Assembly: GCF_028716865.1 (NCBI RefSeq)
Contig: NZ_JAQUOY010000009.1
Location: forward strand, 1-64,000
DNA length: 64,000 nt
Direction: 5' to 3'
Source: Candidatus Methylomirabilis sp.
Lineage (GTDB): Bacteria > Methylomirabilota > Methylomirabilia > Methylomirabilales > Methylomirabilaceae
Shown: piece by piece, positions 10,421-18,212 of the stretch
Position numbering within the stretch: the first letter of the stretch is position 1
Layout of the letters: each line of letters starts with the position of its first letter
The notes under the pieces: generated by a model
Told to the model about the DNA's origin: nothing
Databases searched by the model: none
Seen by the model: the letters and a program-made list of their open reading frames with translations, nothing else
Made by a program: the position numbers and the translations under genes

Positions 10421-11191
10421 CTACGGGGTGCCGAAATGGTACGTTTTCCCCTGGTCGAGAGGCGAGACCGGCAGATCGGAAAGCGCGGTAAGTTCTTCTA
10501 CGATTTCCGAGATATATTGGGGCTTCATGTGCTGAGCGTAGACTGATGTCTGAACCCTGAGCTTGGTTAACTCGGCCCTCAACAACTCCGGTGTCAGGTG
10601 GCCGGTCCGGACAGCATGATCACCGAGCCGGTTAGGAAATGAGGCTTCCACAATGAGAGCGTCTAGTTTGGCCGTCCGATTGGCCAGGCGCCAGAGTTCG
10701 GTCGTCGGACCGCTATCCCCCTGATAGAGGATAGAGGAGGCGCCATCAGAGATCACGTAACCCGCCGCCTCAACGGTATGGTGTACGCCCACTGCTGTTA
10801 CTTCATATTCACCTATCTGGTGCGGACGACCTTCCAACAACTCATGGAAGGACACGATTGGGCGCAGGGGAGACGGGAGGACGCTGAAGTCAGGCCACAG
10901 TATGCCGTTGAAGAGGTGCGTCTTCAACTGGTTAATAACCGGAGGGATGCTCCAGACCTCGATCGGGCGCGATCTGACTCCAAGGAGATTTTCTGCCAAA
11001 AGGGCCAATCCAGCCACATGATTGAGGTGGATGTGGCTAATCAGGACATGATCAACAGTCGCCTGGGTGTCAAGGGAAAGGGTAGTAGTCACCGACCCGG
11101 CATCGAGCAGCAGCTTTCCGTCAACCAACAGACTGGTCAGTTGACAGTCATAGGCTTCCCCCCCATAACACCCTAACGCCTGAACACGCAT
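10421..11191 (-). CDS. Metallo-beta-lactamase-fold hydrolase resembling class II cyclic-nucleotide phosphodiesterase
   Basis: 256 residues with no signal peptide. The metal motif is SHIHLNHVAGL, where class II 3',5'-cyclic nucleotide phosphodiesterases and RNase Z-like enzymes usually have HxHLDH; the Asp is an Asn here. Later ligands look kept (GVHHTVEAAG, YQGDSGPTTELW, TGHLTPELL). The role is inferred as hydrolysis of a cyclic nucleotide or another phosphodiester; the D-to-N change could alter the second metal site. It lies downstream of hcp on the same strand, 269 bp away, in a region with two cyclic-nucleotide-binding proteins. Start ATG 11191 with GGAGGAGACC upstream. Confidence 0.75.
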   Translation of the reverse strand: MRVQALGCYGGEAYDCQLTSLLVDGKLLLDAGSVTTTLSLDTQATVDHVLISHIHLNHVAGLALLAENLLGVRSRPIEVWSIPPVINQLKTHLFNGILWPDFSVLPSPLRPIVSFHELLEGRPHQIGEYEVTAVGVHHTVEAAGYVISDGASSILYQGDSGPTTELWRLANRTAKLDALIVEASFPNRLGDHAVRTGHLTPELLRAELTKLRVQTSVYAQHMKPQYISEIVEELTALSDLPVSPLDQGKTYHFGTP

Positions 11192-11460
11192 GGTCTCCTC
11201 CGGTGTCTCCGAGATTATGGCATGGAAGCAGCCCTGTGACAGATCGGCGCTACCGACCTAGAAATACGGTTCCCTCTTTCCTATATCGGCGGGTTCACCA
11301 TCTTGTATGAGCAATTCTTAGCAATTGTATCGAGTTTGTCCTCTGTTACCTAGAAAATATCGACTGAGCCTGTCCTAGGCCGAGTCGAAGGACTCAATAC
11401 AAACAGGACACACCAATAAGCGCGGCGCTCATATCGACGAGGAGCCGAACGGGTGGCGGA

Positions 11461-12753
11461 TCATACCGTCGCACACTCGAATAACTCGCGTGGTGGCTCG
11501 CTTTCAATGAGCTTCAAATCAAACTTCTCTTGTAGCACCTCAAAGACCTTTGGGGTGATAAACGCCGGGGCCGATGGACCGATCCGGATGCCTTTGACCC
11601 CCAAGTGCAACAGCGTCAGTAAGACGGCGACCGCCTTCTGCTCGTACCAGGAAATCACCAACGTCAGCGGCAAGTCGTTTACTCCGCAGTGGAGCGCCTT
11701 GGCCAGTCCCAGGGCGACCTGAATGGCGCTGAACGCATCGTTGCACTGCCCCATATCAAGGAGACGGGGTAGACCCGCTACTTCACCATAATCCTCGCCG
11801 CGAATGCGGTATTTCCCGCAACCGACCGTCAACATGATGGACTCGTGCGGTGTGGACCGAGCAACCTCTGTATAGTAGCTTCGCTCGGCTTTCGCGCCAT
11901 CGCAACCGCCGATCAGATAGAAATGTTTGATCGCGCCGGACTTGATCGCCTGAACGATCGTATCGGCAAGGTCCAAGACTACACGATGATGGAAGCCGAT
12001 GGTCGATTCGCCTACCTGCTTGTCCGGAAGCGGGGGGCAGGCTTTGGCCTGCTCGATGACACGCGAAAAATCGTTGGTTCTGAGACGTGTTCCCCCAGGA
12101 ACCGCCGTCACGCGTGTGGTGTACAGACGGTCCTTGTACGTCGGCCATGGCAGCATGACACAGTTGGTCGTCGCGATGATCGGCCCGGAAAAGACCGTAA
12201 ACTCGAGATTTTGATTTTGCCATGCGGTGCCGTAGTGCCCCGCCAGATGCGTATGAGCTCGTAACGTGGGATAACTGTGAGCCGGCAACATTTCACCATG
12301 CGTATAGACGTTCACCCCGGCATTTGCGGTTTGTTCGAGTAGATCCGACAAATCTAACAAATCGTGCCCGGTCACCAGGATGCCCGGACCGGCCTTCGTC
12401 CCTTCGTAGACCGTACTGGGCGTCGGTGCACCGAAGCGTTCCGTATTGCCGGCGTCCAGCATCTCCATCACGCGCAGGTTCATACGGCCGCACTCCAGCA
12501 CCATCTCCAACAGGCTGTCAAAGTCGAAGTTCACATTGGTCATGGTCGCAAACAGGGCGTCCGCGAAAAACGCATCGACCTCTTCATCGACCTTGCCCAG
12601 CCGACGGGCATGGTGCGCATAGGCCGCCATCCCTTTGAGACCGTAGAGCAAGGTTTCCTGTAACGACTGGATATCCGGGTCCTTCCCGCACGTGCTGATA
12701 TCCGTACACCCGCTGCCACCGGATGTCTGCTCACATTGATTACAAAACATCAT
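11461..12753 (-). CDS. hcp: Hybrid cluster protein (hydroxylamine/NO reductase family)
   Basis: 430 residues. The N-terminal cluster motif is C-x2-C-x8-C-x5-C (CNQCEQTSGGSGC, then TC). Hybrid-cluster ligands are visible as TGHDLLDL, GEMLPAHSYP, TNCVMLP, GGCDGAKAE, DMGQCNDAF and YEQKAV. At 430 residues it is shorter than the about 550-residue E. coli type, fitting the class lacking part of the N-terminal helical bundle. Hcp reduces hydroxylamine in vitro and is now viewed as an NO scavenger or nitrosylase. Start is the first of two ATGs at 12753, with AAGGGGTG upstream. It lies 28 bp after the globin-sensor gene, so co-transcription with napAB is likely. Confidence 0.93.
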   Translation of the reverse strand: MMFCNQCEQTSGGSGCTDISTCGKDPDIQSLQETLLYGLKGMAAYAHHARRLGKVDEEVDAFFADALFATMTNVNFDFDSLLEMVLECGRMNLRVMEMLDAGNTERFGAPTPSTVYEGTKAGPGILVTGHDLLDLSDLLEQTANAGVNVYTHGEMLPAHSYPTLRAHTHLAGHYGTAWQNQNLEFTVFSGPIIATTNCVMLPWPTYKDRLYTTRVTAVPGGTRLRTNDFSRVIEQAKACPPLPDKQVGESTIGFHHRVVLDLADTIVQAIKSGAIKHFYLIGGCDGAKAERSYYTEVARSTPHESIMLTVGCGKYRIRGEDYGEVAGLPRLLDMGQCNDAFSAIQVALGLAKALHCGVNDLPLTLVISWYEQKAVAVLLTLLHLGVKGIRIGPSAPAFITPKVFEVLQEKFDLKLIESEPPRELFECATV

Positions 12754-12781
12754 GTCACCCCTTTCTCTCTCGAAGACGAGG

Positions 12782-13774
12782 CTATGAAAAGTCGATGTGC
12801 AGTGGAGGGGGCGGTTCGGTCTGTAGCCGGGCTTCGGCCACACGGCGCAACCTTTCCATCAATTCCGGCTCCGTCTTGAGACATTGTTCAAAATCGGCTC
12901 GGCGCAATTCGAGTAACTGGCAGTAGCCCAGCGTGACGACATCGGCCGTGCGCCGGCCTCCGAAGACCAGCGCGATCTCTCCGAAAAAGTCGCCCGGACC
13001 GAGCCCTACAGGTTCGGGTTCTACCATGACCTCTACGAATCCGGACGTAATAAAGAACATGCTGTCACCGGATTCACCACGACGAACGATGTATTTGTCC
13101 GGTTGCACAAGACGAGGCCTGAGGAGACCTGCAAGCTCATCAATCCGAGCCGATGTCAGCACTCCGAAAAGCGGCACCATGCGCATAAGCGACTGGATGT
13201 CTGCGGCCGCATAATGGCGAACAATAAAATCATTCTGTATCCAAAGTATTTTCTGAAACGCACGCAGACAGTTGATCTTGGTATCGTCATCCGTGTTCAA
13301 CGCAAGCAATCGCTCAGTCAACAGATCGGCGAGCATACCCATGAAGGCGTTCATCTGGACGAGCGGCACATTGATTTTCGGGTTTCCCGTTTTGGGCGTA
13401 TGCATTTTACCTACAGCATCGAGCAGGACCGCAATCTTACTGTCGAACGGATGACCAATCAACTGCATGAGATAGGACTGCATGTGGTCCATTCGGAACT
13501 TGACCTGTCCATGCTTCGCCGAGAGGTCCGCGAGCGACTCAGGCGGTGGCGATGCACACCCATGTTGACGCTCGACAAAATGGCGAGCCGTCGCATCGTA
13601 GGCAAGGAGCTTGTGATACTGTTCCTTCACGATTTCCGGCATCAACACGACGAGTTCGGCAAGCACCTTTCGTATCGCAGCCACGTCCTCATCGCCGAAG
13701 CCGATAAAATTCTTCAAGAACTCATAGCGGTAGGCGAGATCCAGCTCCAACCGTTGTTCGTCTAACTTTTCCAT
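12782..13774 (-). CDS. Protoglobin-like heme sensor fused to a cyclic-nucleotide-binding domain
   Basis: 330 residues. Residues about 1-190 resemble a globin-coupled-sensor/protoglobin domain (YRYEFLKNFIGFGDEDVAAI at the start), with a likely proximal heme His in VGKMHTPKTGNPKINVPL. Residues about 200-315 are a Crp-type cyclic-nucleotide-binding domain (VRRGESGDSMFFITSGFVEV, GDFFGEIAL, GRRTADV) with the Glu and Arg that contact the cyclic phosphate. The protein ends without a helix-turn-helix, so it is not a classical Crp/Fnr regulator. It sits between napB and hcp (gaps 53 and 28 bp). A gas-responsive protein (NO or O2) coupled to a cyclic nucleotide is inferred. ATG 13774 is chosen over an upstream start at 13795. 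Confidence 0.8.
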   Translation of the reverse strand: MEKLDEQRLELDLAYRYEFLKNFIGFGDEDVAAIRKVLAELVVLMPEIVKEQYHKLLAYDATARHFVERQHGCASPPPESLADLSAKHGQVKFRMDHMQSYLMQLIGHPFDSKIAVLLDAVGKMHTPKTGNPKINVPLVQMNAFMGMLADLLTERLLALNTDDDTKINCLRAFQKILWIQNDFIVRHYAAADIQSLMRMVPLFGVLTSARIDELAGLLRPRLVQPDKYIVRRGESGDSMFFITSGFVEVMVEPEPVGLGPGDFFGEIALVFGGRRTADVVTLGYCQLLELRRADFEQCLKTEPELMERLRRVAEARLQTEPPPPLHIDFS

Positions 13775-13826
13775 TGTTATCCCGCTCCCAAGCAACGAGG
13801 ATGTTGAAAACAGACCTCGACCCCTT

Positions 13827-14156
13827 TCACTTCAGTGTCTTCTCGTTCTGAGATGAAGCGGCCGGGAATGCCTGCACCGAAAGGTCTTGGCCGACATGGC
13901 ACTGCAAGCACTGGTAATTGCGCTCAGGATGTCGAACGATCGTCGCCTTCGCAAGCCCGGTTCTGTGGCAATCCAGGCAGACCGCTTTTCTCCTCTCGAC
14001 ATCGTGGGGGATCAAGGGTGGGGCGCCCTTATAGGCGCGAGGCAGTTTCTTGCTGTCTTGCCGGGGGACCACCTGCTCAGCACGCGCGCTACCGCTTAAC
14101 GTAGCCGGCACACAACAGAGGAAAACCCAAAAGAATATTGTCTTGAGTGGCTTCAC
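13827..14156 (-). CDS. napB: Diheme cytochrome subunit of periplasmic nitrate reductase, copy 1
   Basis: 109 residues: signal peptide (about 1-26), then KLPRAYKGAPPLIPHDV and two heme sites, CLDCH and CLQCH, with distal His residues nearby (HPERNYQ and the HD of LIPHD). NapB passes electrons to NapA in the periplasm. It starts 9 bp after napA. Mature length is short for NapB but both hemes are intact. A paralog lies at 36863-37195. Confidence 0.9.
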   Translation of the reverse strand: MKPLKTIFFWVFLCCVPATLSGSARAEQVVPRQDSKKLPRAYKGAPPLIPHDVERRKAVCLDCHRTGLAKATIVRHPERNYQCLQCHVGQDLSVQAFPAASSQNEKTLK

Positions 14157-14165
14157 GATGATCCC

Positions 14166-16538
14166 CTACACCTTCTCGATTCGAACCGCGCATTTCTTAA
14201 AGTCCGGCTGCTTGGAAATAGGGTCGTAGGCATCAAGCGTCACCAGGTTGATGAGAACATTCTCGTCAAAGAAAGGAACAAAGATCACGCCTTTCGGGAC
14301 CGTATTCCTTCCGCCTAACTCGGCCTTTGCGACGACCTCCCCGCGGCGGGATTTGACACGAACCGGATCCCCAGTCTTAATGCCCAAGGCAGCCGCGTTC
14401 TCGACGTTGATCCACACAGGAGCAAAGGGGGCGGCGCGATGAAGCTCAAGGACTCTCCGCGTCATCGTCCCTGTATGCCAGTGCTCAAGTATGCGACCTG
14501 TCGTCAGCCAAAACGGATACTTCTCATCCGGCTGCTCGGCGGGCGGCTCGTAGGGGCGCGCCCAGATCACGGCGCGACCATCGGGCTGGCCGTAGAAACG
14601 GACATCCTCGTCCTTTTTGACGTACGGGTCGAACCCCTCTCTATAACGCCACCGTGTTTCTTTTCCCTCGACAACCGGCCAGCGCAGCCCGCCATGGACC
14701 TTCGTGTATACATCGTACGGCGCAAGATCTTTTCCCGACCCCACGCCGAATTTTCGATACTCCTCAAAGAGCGCTCTCTGTAGAGGCTCCCCCCCATAGG
14801 CGAACAGGTGCCCCAAATCAAGACGCTTGGCCAACTCGACGATCTGCCAGAGGTCGTCCTTGGCTTCGCCAGGCGGATCGACCATCTTGAACCAGTGCTG
14901 CGTACGCCGCTCAGCGTTACCGAACATCCCCTCTTTCTCCACCCACATGGCCGACGGCAGAATGAGATCGGCGTGCCGAGCGGTTTCACTGGGATACACC
15001 TCGGAGACCACGATAAATCGCTCGCCTCCCTTTCGGGCGCCCCTGCGATAGCGACTCACATGCGGGAGGGTCTGAAAGGGGTTGGTGGTGTTGATCCAGA
15101 TGACCTTAATATCACCGCGCTCCAGGGTACGAAACATCTCCATCGTATGGTAGCCAGGTCTGGGTGAAATCTTCTCAATCGGGACATTCCAGATCTGTGC
15201 GGCTTTCTTGCGATGCTCCGGATTCGCAATAAACATCCCACCGGGCAGCGTGTGGGAGAGCACGCCGACCTCCCGGGTCGTCCCGCACGCCGACGGCTGT
15301 CCGGTCAGCGAAAAGGGACTGTTGCCGGGCTCGGCGATTTTTCCGGTAAGAAGATGGAGGTTATAGACGAGGTTGTTGATCCAGGTGCCACGTACGTGCT
15401 GGTTAAAGCCCATTGTCCAACACGACACAGCCTTGCGCTTGGGATCACCTAAGAGTCGGGCAATCTGACGAATCGTGTCGGCCGGAACACCAGAGAGTGT
15501 GGCGGCATACTCCGGGGTGTAGGTTTTCAGGAATTTCTTGTACTCCTCGAAACTGATCGGCTGGGGCTTATCGGTAAACGGCTTGTAGGTCTTCCAACTG
15601 GTTTCCGAAGCTCCTCCGTACTCGAAGTTATCCTCCACGCCATATCCGATCCCCGTCAGCCCCTTTTTGAAGGCGACATGCTTCTGAATAAACGTTTCGT
15701 TGATGAGCCCTTCCTTGACGATGACATGCGCCATCGCATTCGCAATGGCGAGGTCCGTATGAGGCTTGAAAATCGCAACGATATCCGCCGGCTCATCGGT
15801 GCTGCGGTTCAGAAAGGTTTGCAGGCTCACGATCTTGACCTCGGAATCCCGACGTTTTCGCTCGACCATCCGCGAGTAAAGGACCGGTTGCGTCTCAGCG
15901 AAGTTCGCGCCCCAGACAAAAAAGGTATCGGTCAGATCAATGTCGTCGTAACATCCCATCGGCTCATCCATGCCGAAGGTCGAGTAGAAACCGGTCACGG
16001 CTGAGGCCATACAGAGGCGCGGATTGCCCTCGACATTGTTGGAGCCAATCCCCGCCTTCATCAGTTTATTGACGGCGTACCCTTCAAAGACCGTGGTTTG
16101 ACCCGAGAAGTAGACCGCCACCGACTCCGGACCATATTGTTGGATCGCCTCCTTAAACTTAGAGGCCATGATATCCAACGCCTTGTCCCAGGAGATCTGA
16201 ACAAACTTATTGCCTTGGCGAAGCAGAGGGGTCTTATAACGGTCACGGCCATAAAGAATTTTGGGAAGGTTATAGCCTTTGACGCAAAGGAGGCCGCGAT
16301 TCACGGGTACCTCCGGATCGCCCTTGACGGCGACCACCTTTCCTTTCCGAAGACCCACCAGGACGCCGCATCCGACGCCGCAGAAACGGCAAGGGCTCTT
16401 TTCCCATGTGTCCGCCTCCGGCTCTGCAGCCTGCGCGTGACCTACGGCGGGTGGGAGGAGCGCATCAGGTAAGGCAATGATGGCCGCGCCTGCTCCCGCC
16501 AAGGTTTTTAACAGCTCTCTGCGAGACAGTTCCATCAT
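14166..16538 (-). CDS. napA: Periplasmic nitrate reductase catalytic subunit, copy 1
   Basis: 790 residues. Tat signal with SRRELLK at residues 5-11, [4Fe-4S] cysteines at about 50, 53, 57 and 85 (CRFCGVGC), and the molybdenum-ligating Cys at about 176 (PRLCMAS). The rest is a DMSO-reductase-family fold binding a bis-MGD cofactor (FSGQTTVFEGY, GFNQHVRGTW, CGTTREVG). It reduces nitrate to nitrite. Start: tandem ATG at 16538/16535 with GGAGG upstream. It begins a run napA-napB-globin sensor-hcp. A very similar second copy lies at 37202-39571. Confidence 0.96.
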   Translation of the reverse strand: MMELSRRELLKTLAGAGAAIIALPDALLPPAVGHAQAAEPEADTWEKSPCRFCGVGCGVLVGLRKGKVVAVKGDPEVPVNRGLLCVKGYNLPKILYGRDRYKTPLLRQGNKFVQISWDKALDIMASKFKEAIQQYGPESVAVYFSGQTTVFEGYAVNKLMKAGIGSNNVEGNPRLCMASAVTGFYSTFGMDEPMGCYDDIDLTDTFFVWGANFAETQPVLYSRMVERKRRDSEVKIVSLQTFLNRSTDEPADIVAIFKPHTDLAIANAMAHVIVKEGLINETFIQKHVAFKKGLTGIGYGVEDNFEYGGASETSWKTYKPFTDKPQPISFEEYKKFLKTYTPEYAATLSGVPADTIRQIARLLGDPKRKAVSCWTMGFNQHVRGTWINNLVYNLHLLTGKIAEPGNSPFSLTGQPSACGTTREVGVLSHTLPGGMFIANPEHRKKAAQIWNVPIEKISPRPGYHTMEMFRTLERGDIKVIWINTTNPFQTLPHVSRYRRGARKGGERFIVVSEVYPSETARHADLILPSAMWVEKEGMFGNAERRTQHWFKMVDPPGEAKDDLWQIVELAKRLDLGHLFAYGGEPLQRALFEEYRKFGVGSGKDLAPYDVYTKVHGGLRWPVVEGKETRWRYREGFDPYVKKDEDVRFYGQPDGRAVIWARPYEPPAEQPDEKYPFWLTTGRILEHWHTGTMTRRVLELHRAAPFAPVWINVENAAALGIKTGDPVRVKSRRGEVVAKAELGGRNTVPKGVIFVPFFDENVLINLVTLDAYDPISKQPDFKKCAVRIEKV

Positions 16539-16978
16539 CCGCGCCTCCGACTGAACGTGCTCATGGTTCTCATCCTTAACCCGAGTCTTCGCCGTTACCG
16601 GACAAAGGTTACGGGAATTCGTCTGCGCCTGTGGAATATGATGGAGACATGAGAGTGCAAATCCAATATCCAACTGTGTTAGTTGTCAACTGTGAAATAT
16701 GTATTTCTTTGGAGCCGGAACAAGCACGTTAGCGACAGTAATATCAATTCAGCCAAGCATTGCAGTGAGAAAGCGTCGTTGTGTCCGTGACCCTTTGCTA
16801 ACGTGGGGTTCGCTCATCATACACCCACACAAAGGAGGGACAAAACGATACTTTCGTAACTGCAATGATTGGGTAGTCATACAAAGAATAGCCTAACAGC
16901 AAGGTCAAAGATGGTTGAACCGGAACCTGGAAGACCGAGTAGCATGATTATCGAATCGGTGAGTACATGATGTTCCTG
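16539..16978 (-). other. Intergenic region upstream of napA1, likely promoter region
   Basis: About 440 bases without a convincing gene; a 65-codon frame on the plus strand (16699-16896) lacks a ribosome binding site and family resemblance. On the minus strand TTGACA (16684-16689) could be a -35 element for napA1, but no good -10 hexamer is seen at normal spacing. AGTTGTCAACT at 16681-16691 is a small palindrome overlapping it. No clear FNR box (TTGAT-N4-ATCAA) was found. Confidence 0.3.
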
Positions 16979-17548
16979 TCAGCGGCGCAACGCAAGATCC
17001 TTGAGACGGGATTCCATCACTTGTTGGAAGTGACCTCGAAATCCGGGGAGGTTGGTATACAGGGCTACGAAGCTGTTCGGGTTCATCCTGTACACTTGCA
17101 CCGCCGTAGCGGTTCGGATGGTGGCCGTTCGCGGCGCCTTTTGGATCAGGGCGATCTCGCCGAAGTGGTCCCCGGGCTGCAGGCGGGCAATCACTTGCTC
17201 CGTGCGATCCGGTCCCTTCTGCATCACCTCGACGGTCCCTGACTTGATCACATACACGTGGCGTCCCTCGTCCCCCTCCCGAAAGATGATCTCGCCCGGT
17301 CCATACTGTTCAAGCACCATCGTCCGCTGGGAGAAGACGGCCACAATAGCGAAGAGGACGAGCCCAACCAGCAGTAACCCCTGCAGGAGGGTAAAACTCA
17401 CCAGGAGGAACGACCCTTTCGTGGTCATGGCGAGCAAGCCGAGCAACGTGACGAACCCGACACAGAGCTGGGCCAGACCAATGAGTTTTGATCGCCAATC
17501 GCCGCTCCTGATTCCCGGTAAGATGCCTCCACGAACGTCGCGAGTCAA
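16979..17548 (-). CDS. Membrane-anchored cyclic-nucleotide-binding protein
   Basis: 189 residues if started at TTG 17548, whose TTGA overlaps the stop of the NapC-like gene and which has AGGGA upstream; the frame stays open to 17620. Two hydrophobic helices (LAQLCVGFVTLLGLLAM and LLQGLLLVGLVLFAIVAVF) precede a Crp-type cyclic-nucleotide-binding domain with YGPGEIIFREGDEG, GDHFGEIALI and PRTATI, where the phosphate-binding Glu and Arg are intact. No DNA-binding domain follows. Coupling to the tetraheme cytochrome gene suggests it modulates electron delivery in response to a cyclic nucleotide; that role is inference. Confidence 0.82.
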   Translation of the reverse strand: MTRDVRGGILPGIRSGDWRSKLIGLAQLCVGFVTLLGLLAMTTKGSFLLVSFTLLQGLLLVGLVLFAIVAVFSQRTMVLEQYGPGEIIFREGDEGRHVYVIKSGTVEVMQKGPDRTEQVIARLQPGDHFGEIALIQKAPRTATIRTATAVQVYRMNPNSFVALYTNLPGFRGHFQQVMESRLKDLALRR

Positions 17549-18186
17549 CTGATCCCTCCCGTCTTCCGGCCTTGTTTGGGCAGAGTTACCGTATGGGCGG
17601 GACCGTGACACTCGAGGCACCTCATCTCCTCGCTTCGTATCTCGGGAGCCATAGCCACATGAATCGCCAGCGCCACGTATCGCTTGGCGCCATCATGACA
17701 TTTTAAGCAGAAAGCGTTGGCAAGGGGGGCGCGCATCTTGATGGGTAACTCATACGAGTGAGTCCAGTGCTTGTAGGCATCTGTCAGCCCATTCAGCTTG
17801 GCTCGGAGGGTCCCATGGACGCCATAGTTGACGTGGCAAGAGTAGCACTCACTCCCTGACGACGACCGCTGTTGGAAATGATAGGCGGCGAGGGACCGGC
17901 TCTGACTGCTGCGCATGTCATCGATGTACGGTTGGTGGCAGGTCCCGCAGAACTGGACTTCCTTTGCATATTCAAGCGCGGTGAAATTACCAACGCCAAG
18001 GAGCAACAGCGGCAGAATGCCCAGGGACAGCAGATGCAGCCACAAGACATTCCCCTCGATCTGCCGGCCTTTGAAGACGATGAGCGTGACGACAATGCAG
18101 CCGAGAATAGCGATTGAGATGCCGATAGTGAGAAGAATCCCCCAATCCAGCCAACTTCCCCACTTCAACCCCTCGGCATTGACCAT
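17545..18186 (-). CDS. NapC/NirT-like membrane tetraheme cytochrome c
   Basis: 213 residues from ATG 18186 (GAGG five bases upstream); a TTG at 18204 preceded by GGAG is nearly as good. Two membrane helices lie in the first 70 residues, unlike classical NapC with one. Four CxxCH sites follow: CGTCH, CYSCH, CLKCH and CLECH. NapC/NirT proteins oxidise quinol and feed periplasmic reductases, so it is a likely donor to NapAB1. Its stop overlaps the membrane cyclic-nucleotide receptor gene, and napA1 lies 440 bp further on. The extra helix and the divergence from NapC make the exact partner uncertain. Confidence 0.85.
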   Translation of the reverse strand: MVNAEGLKWGSWLDWGILLTIGISIAILGCIVVTLIVFKGRQIEGNVLWLHLLSLGILPLLLLGVGNFTALEYAKEVQFCGTCHQPYIDDMRSSQSRSLAAYHFQQRSSSGSECYSCHVNYGVHGTLRAKLNGLTDAYKHWTHSYELPIKMRAPLANAFCLKCHDGAKRYVALAIHVAMAPEIRSEEMRCLECHGPAHTVTLPKQGRKTGGIS

Positions 18187-18212
18187 CTGTGCCTCAGCCA
18201 GCAACTTCGCTC

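Noticed and set aside
13103-13765. 220-codon plus-strand frame
   Set aside because: Antisense shadow of the globin/cyclic-nucleotide-binding gene, which has clear domain motifs.
16699-16896. 65-codon frame upstream of napA1
   Set aside because: No start signal and no family resemblance; the region is better read as the control region of napA1.
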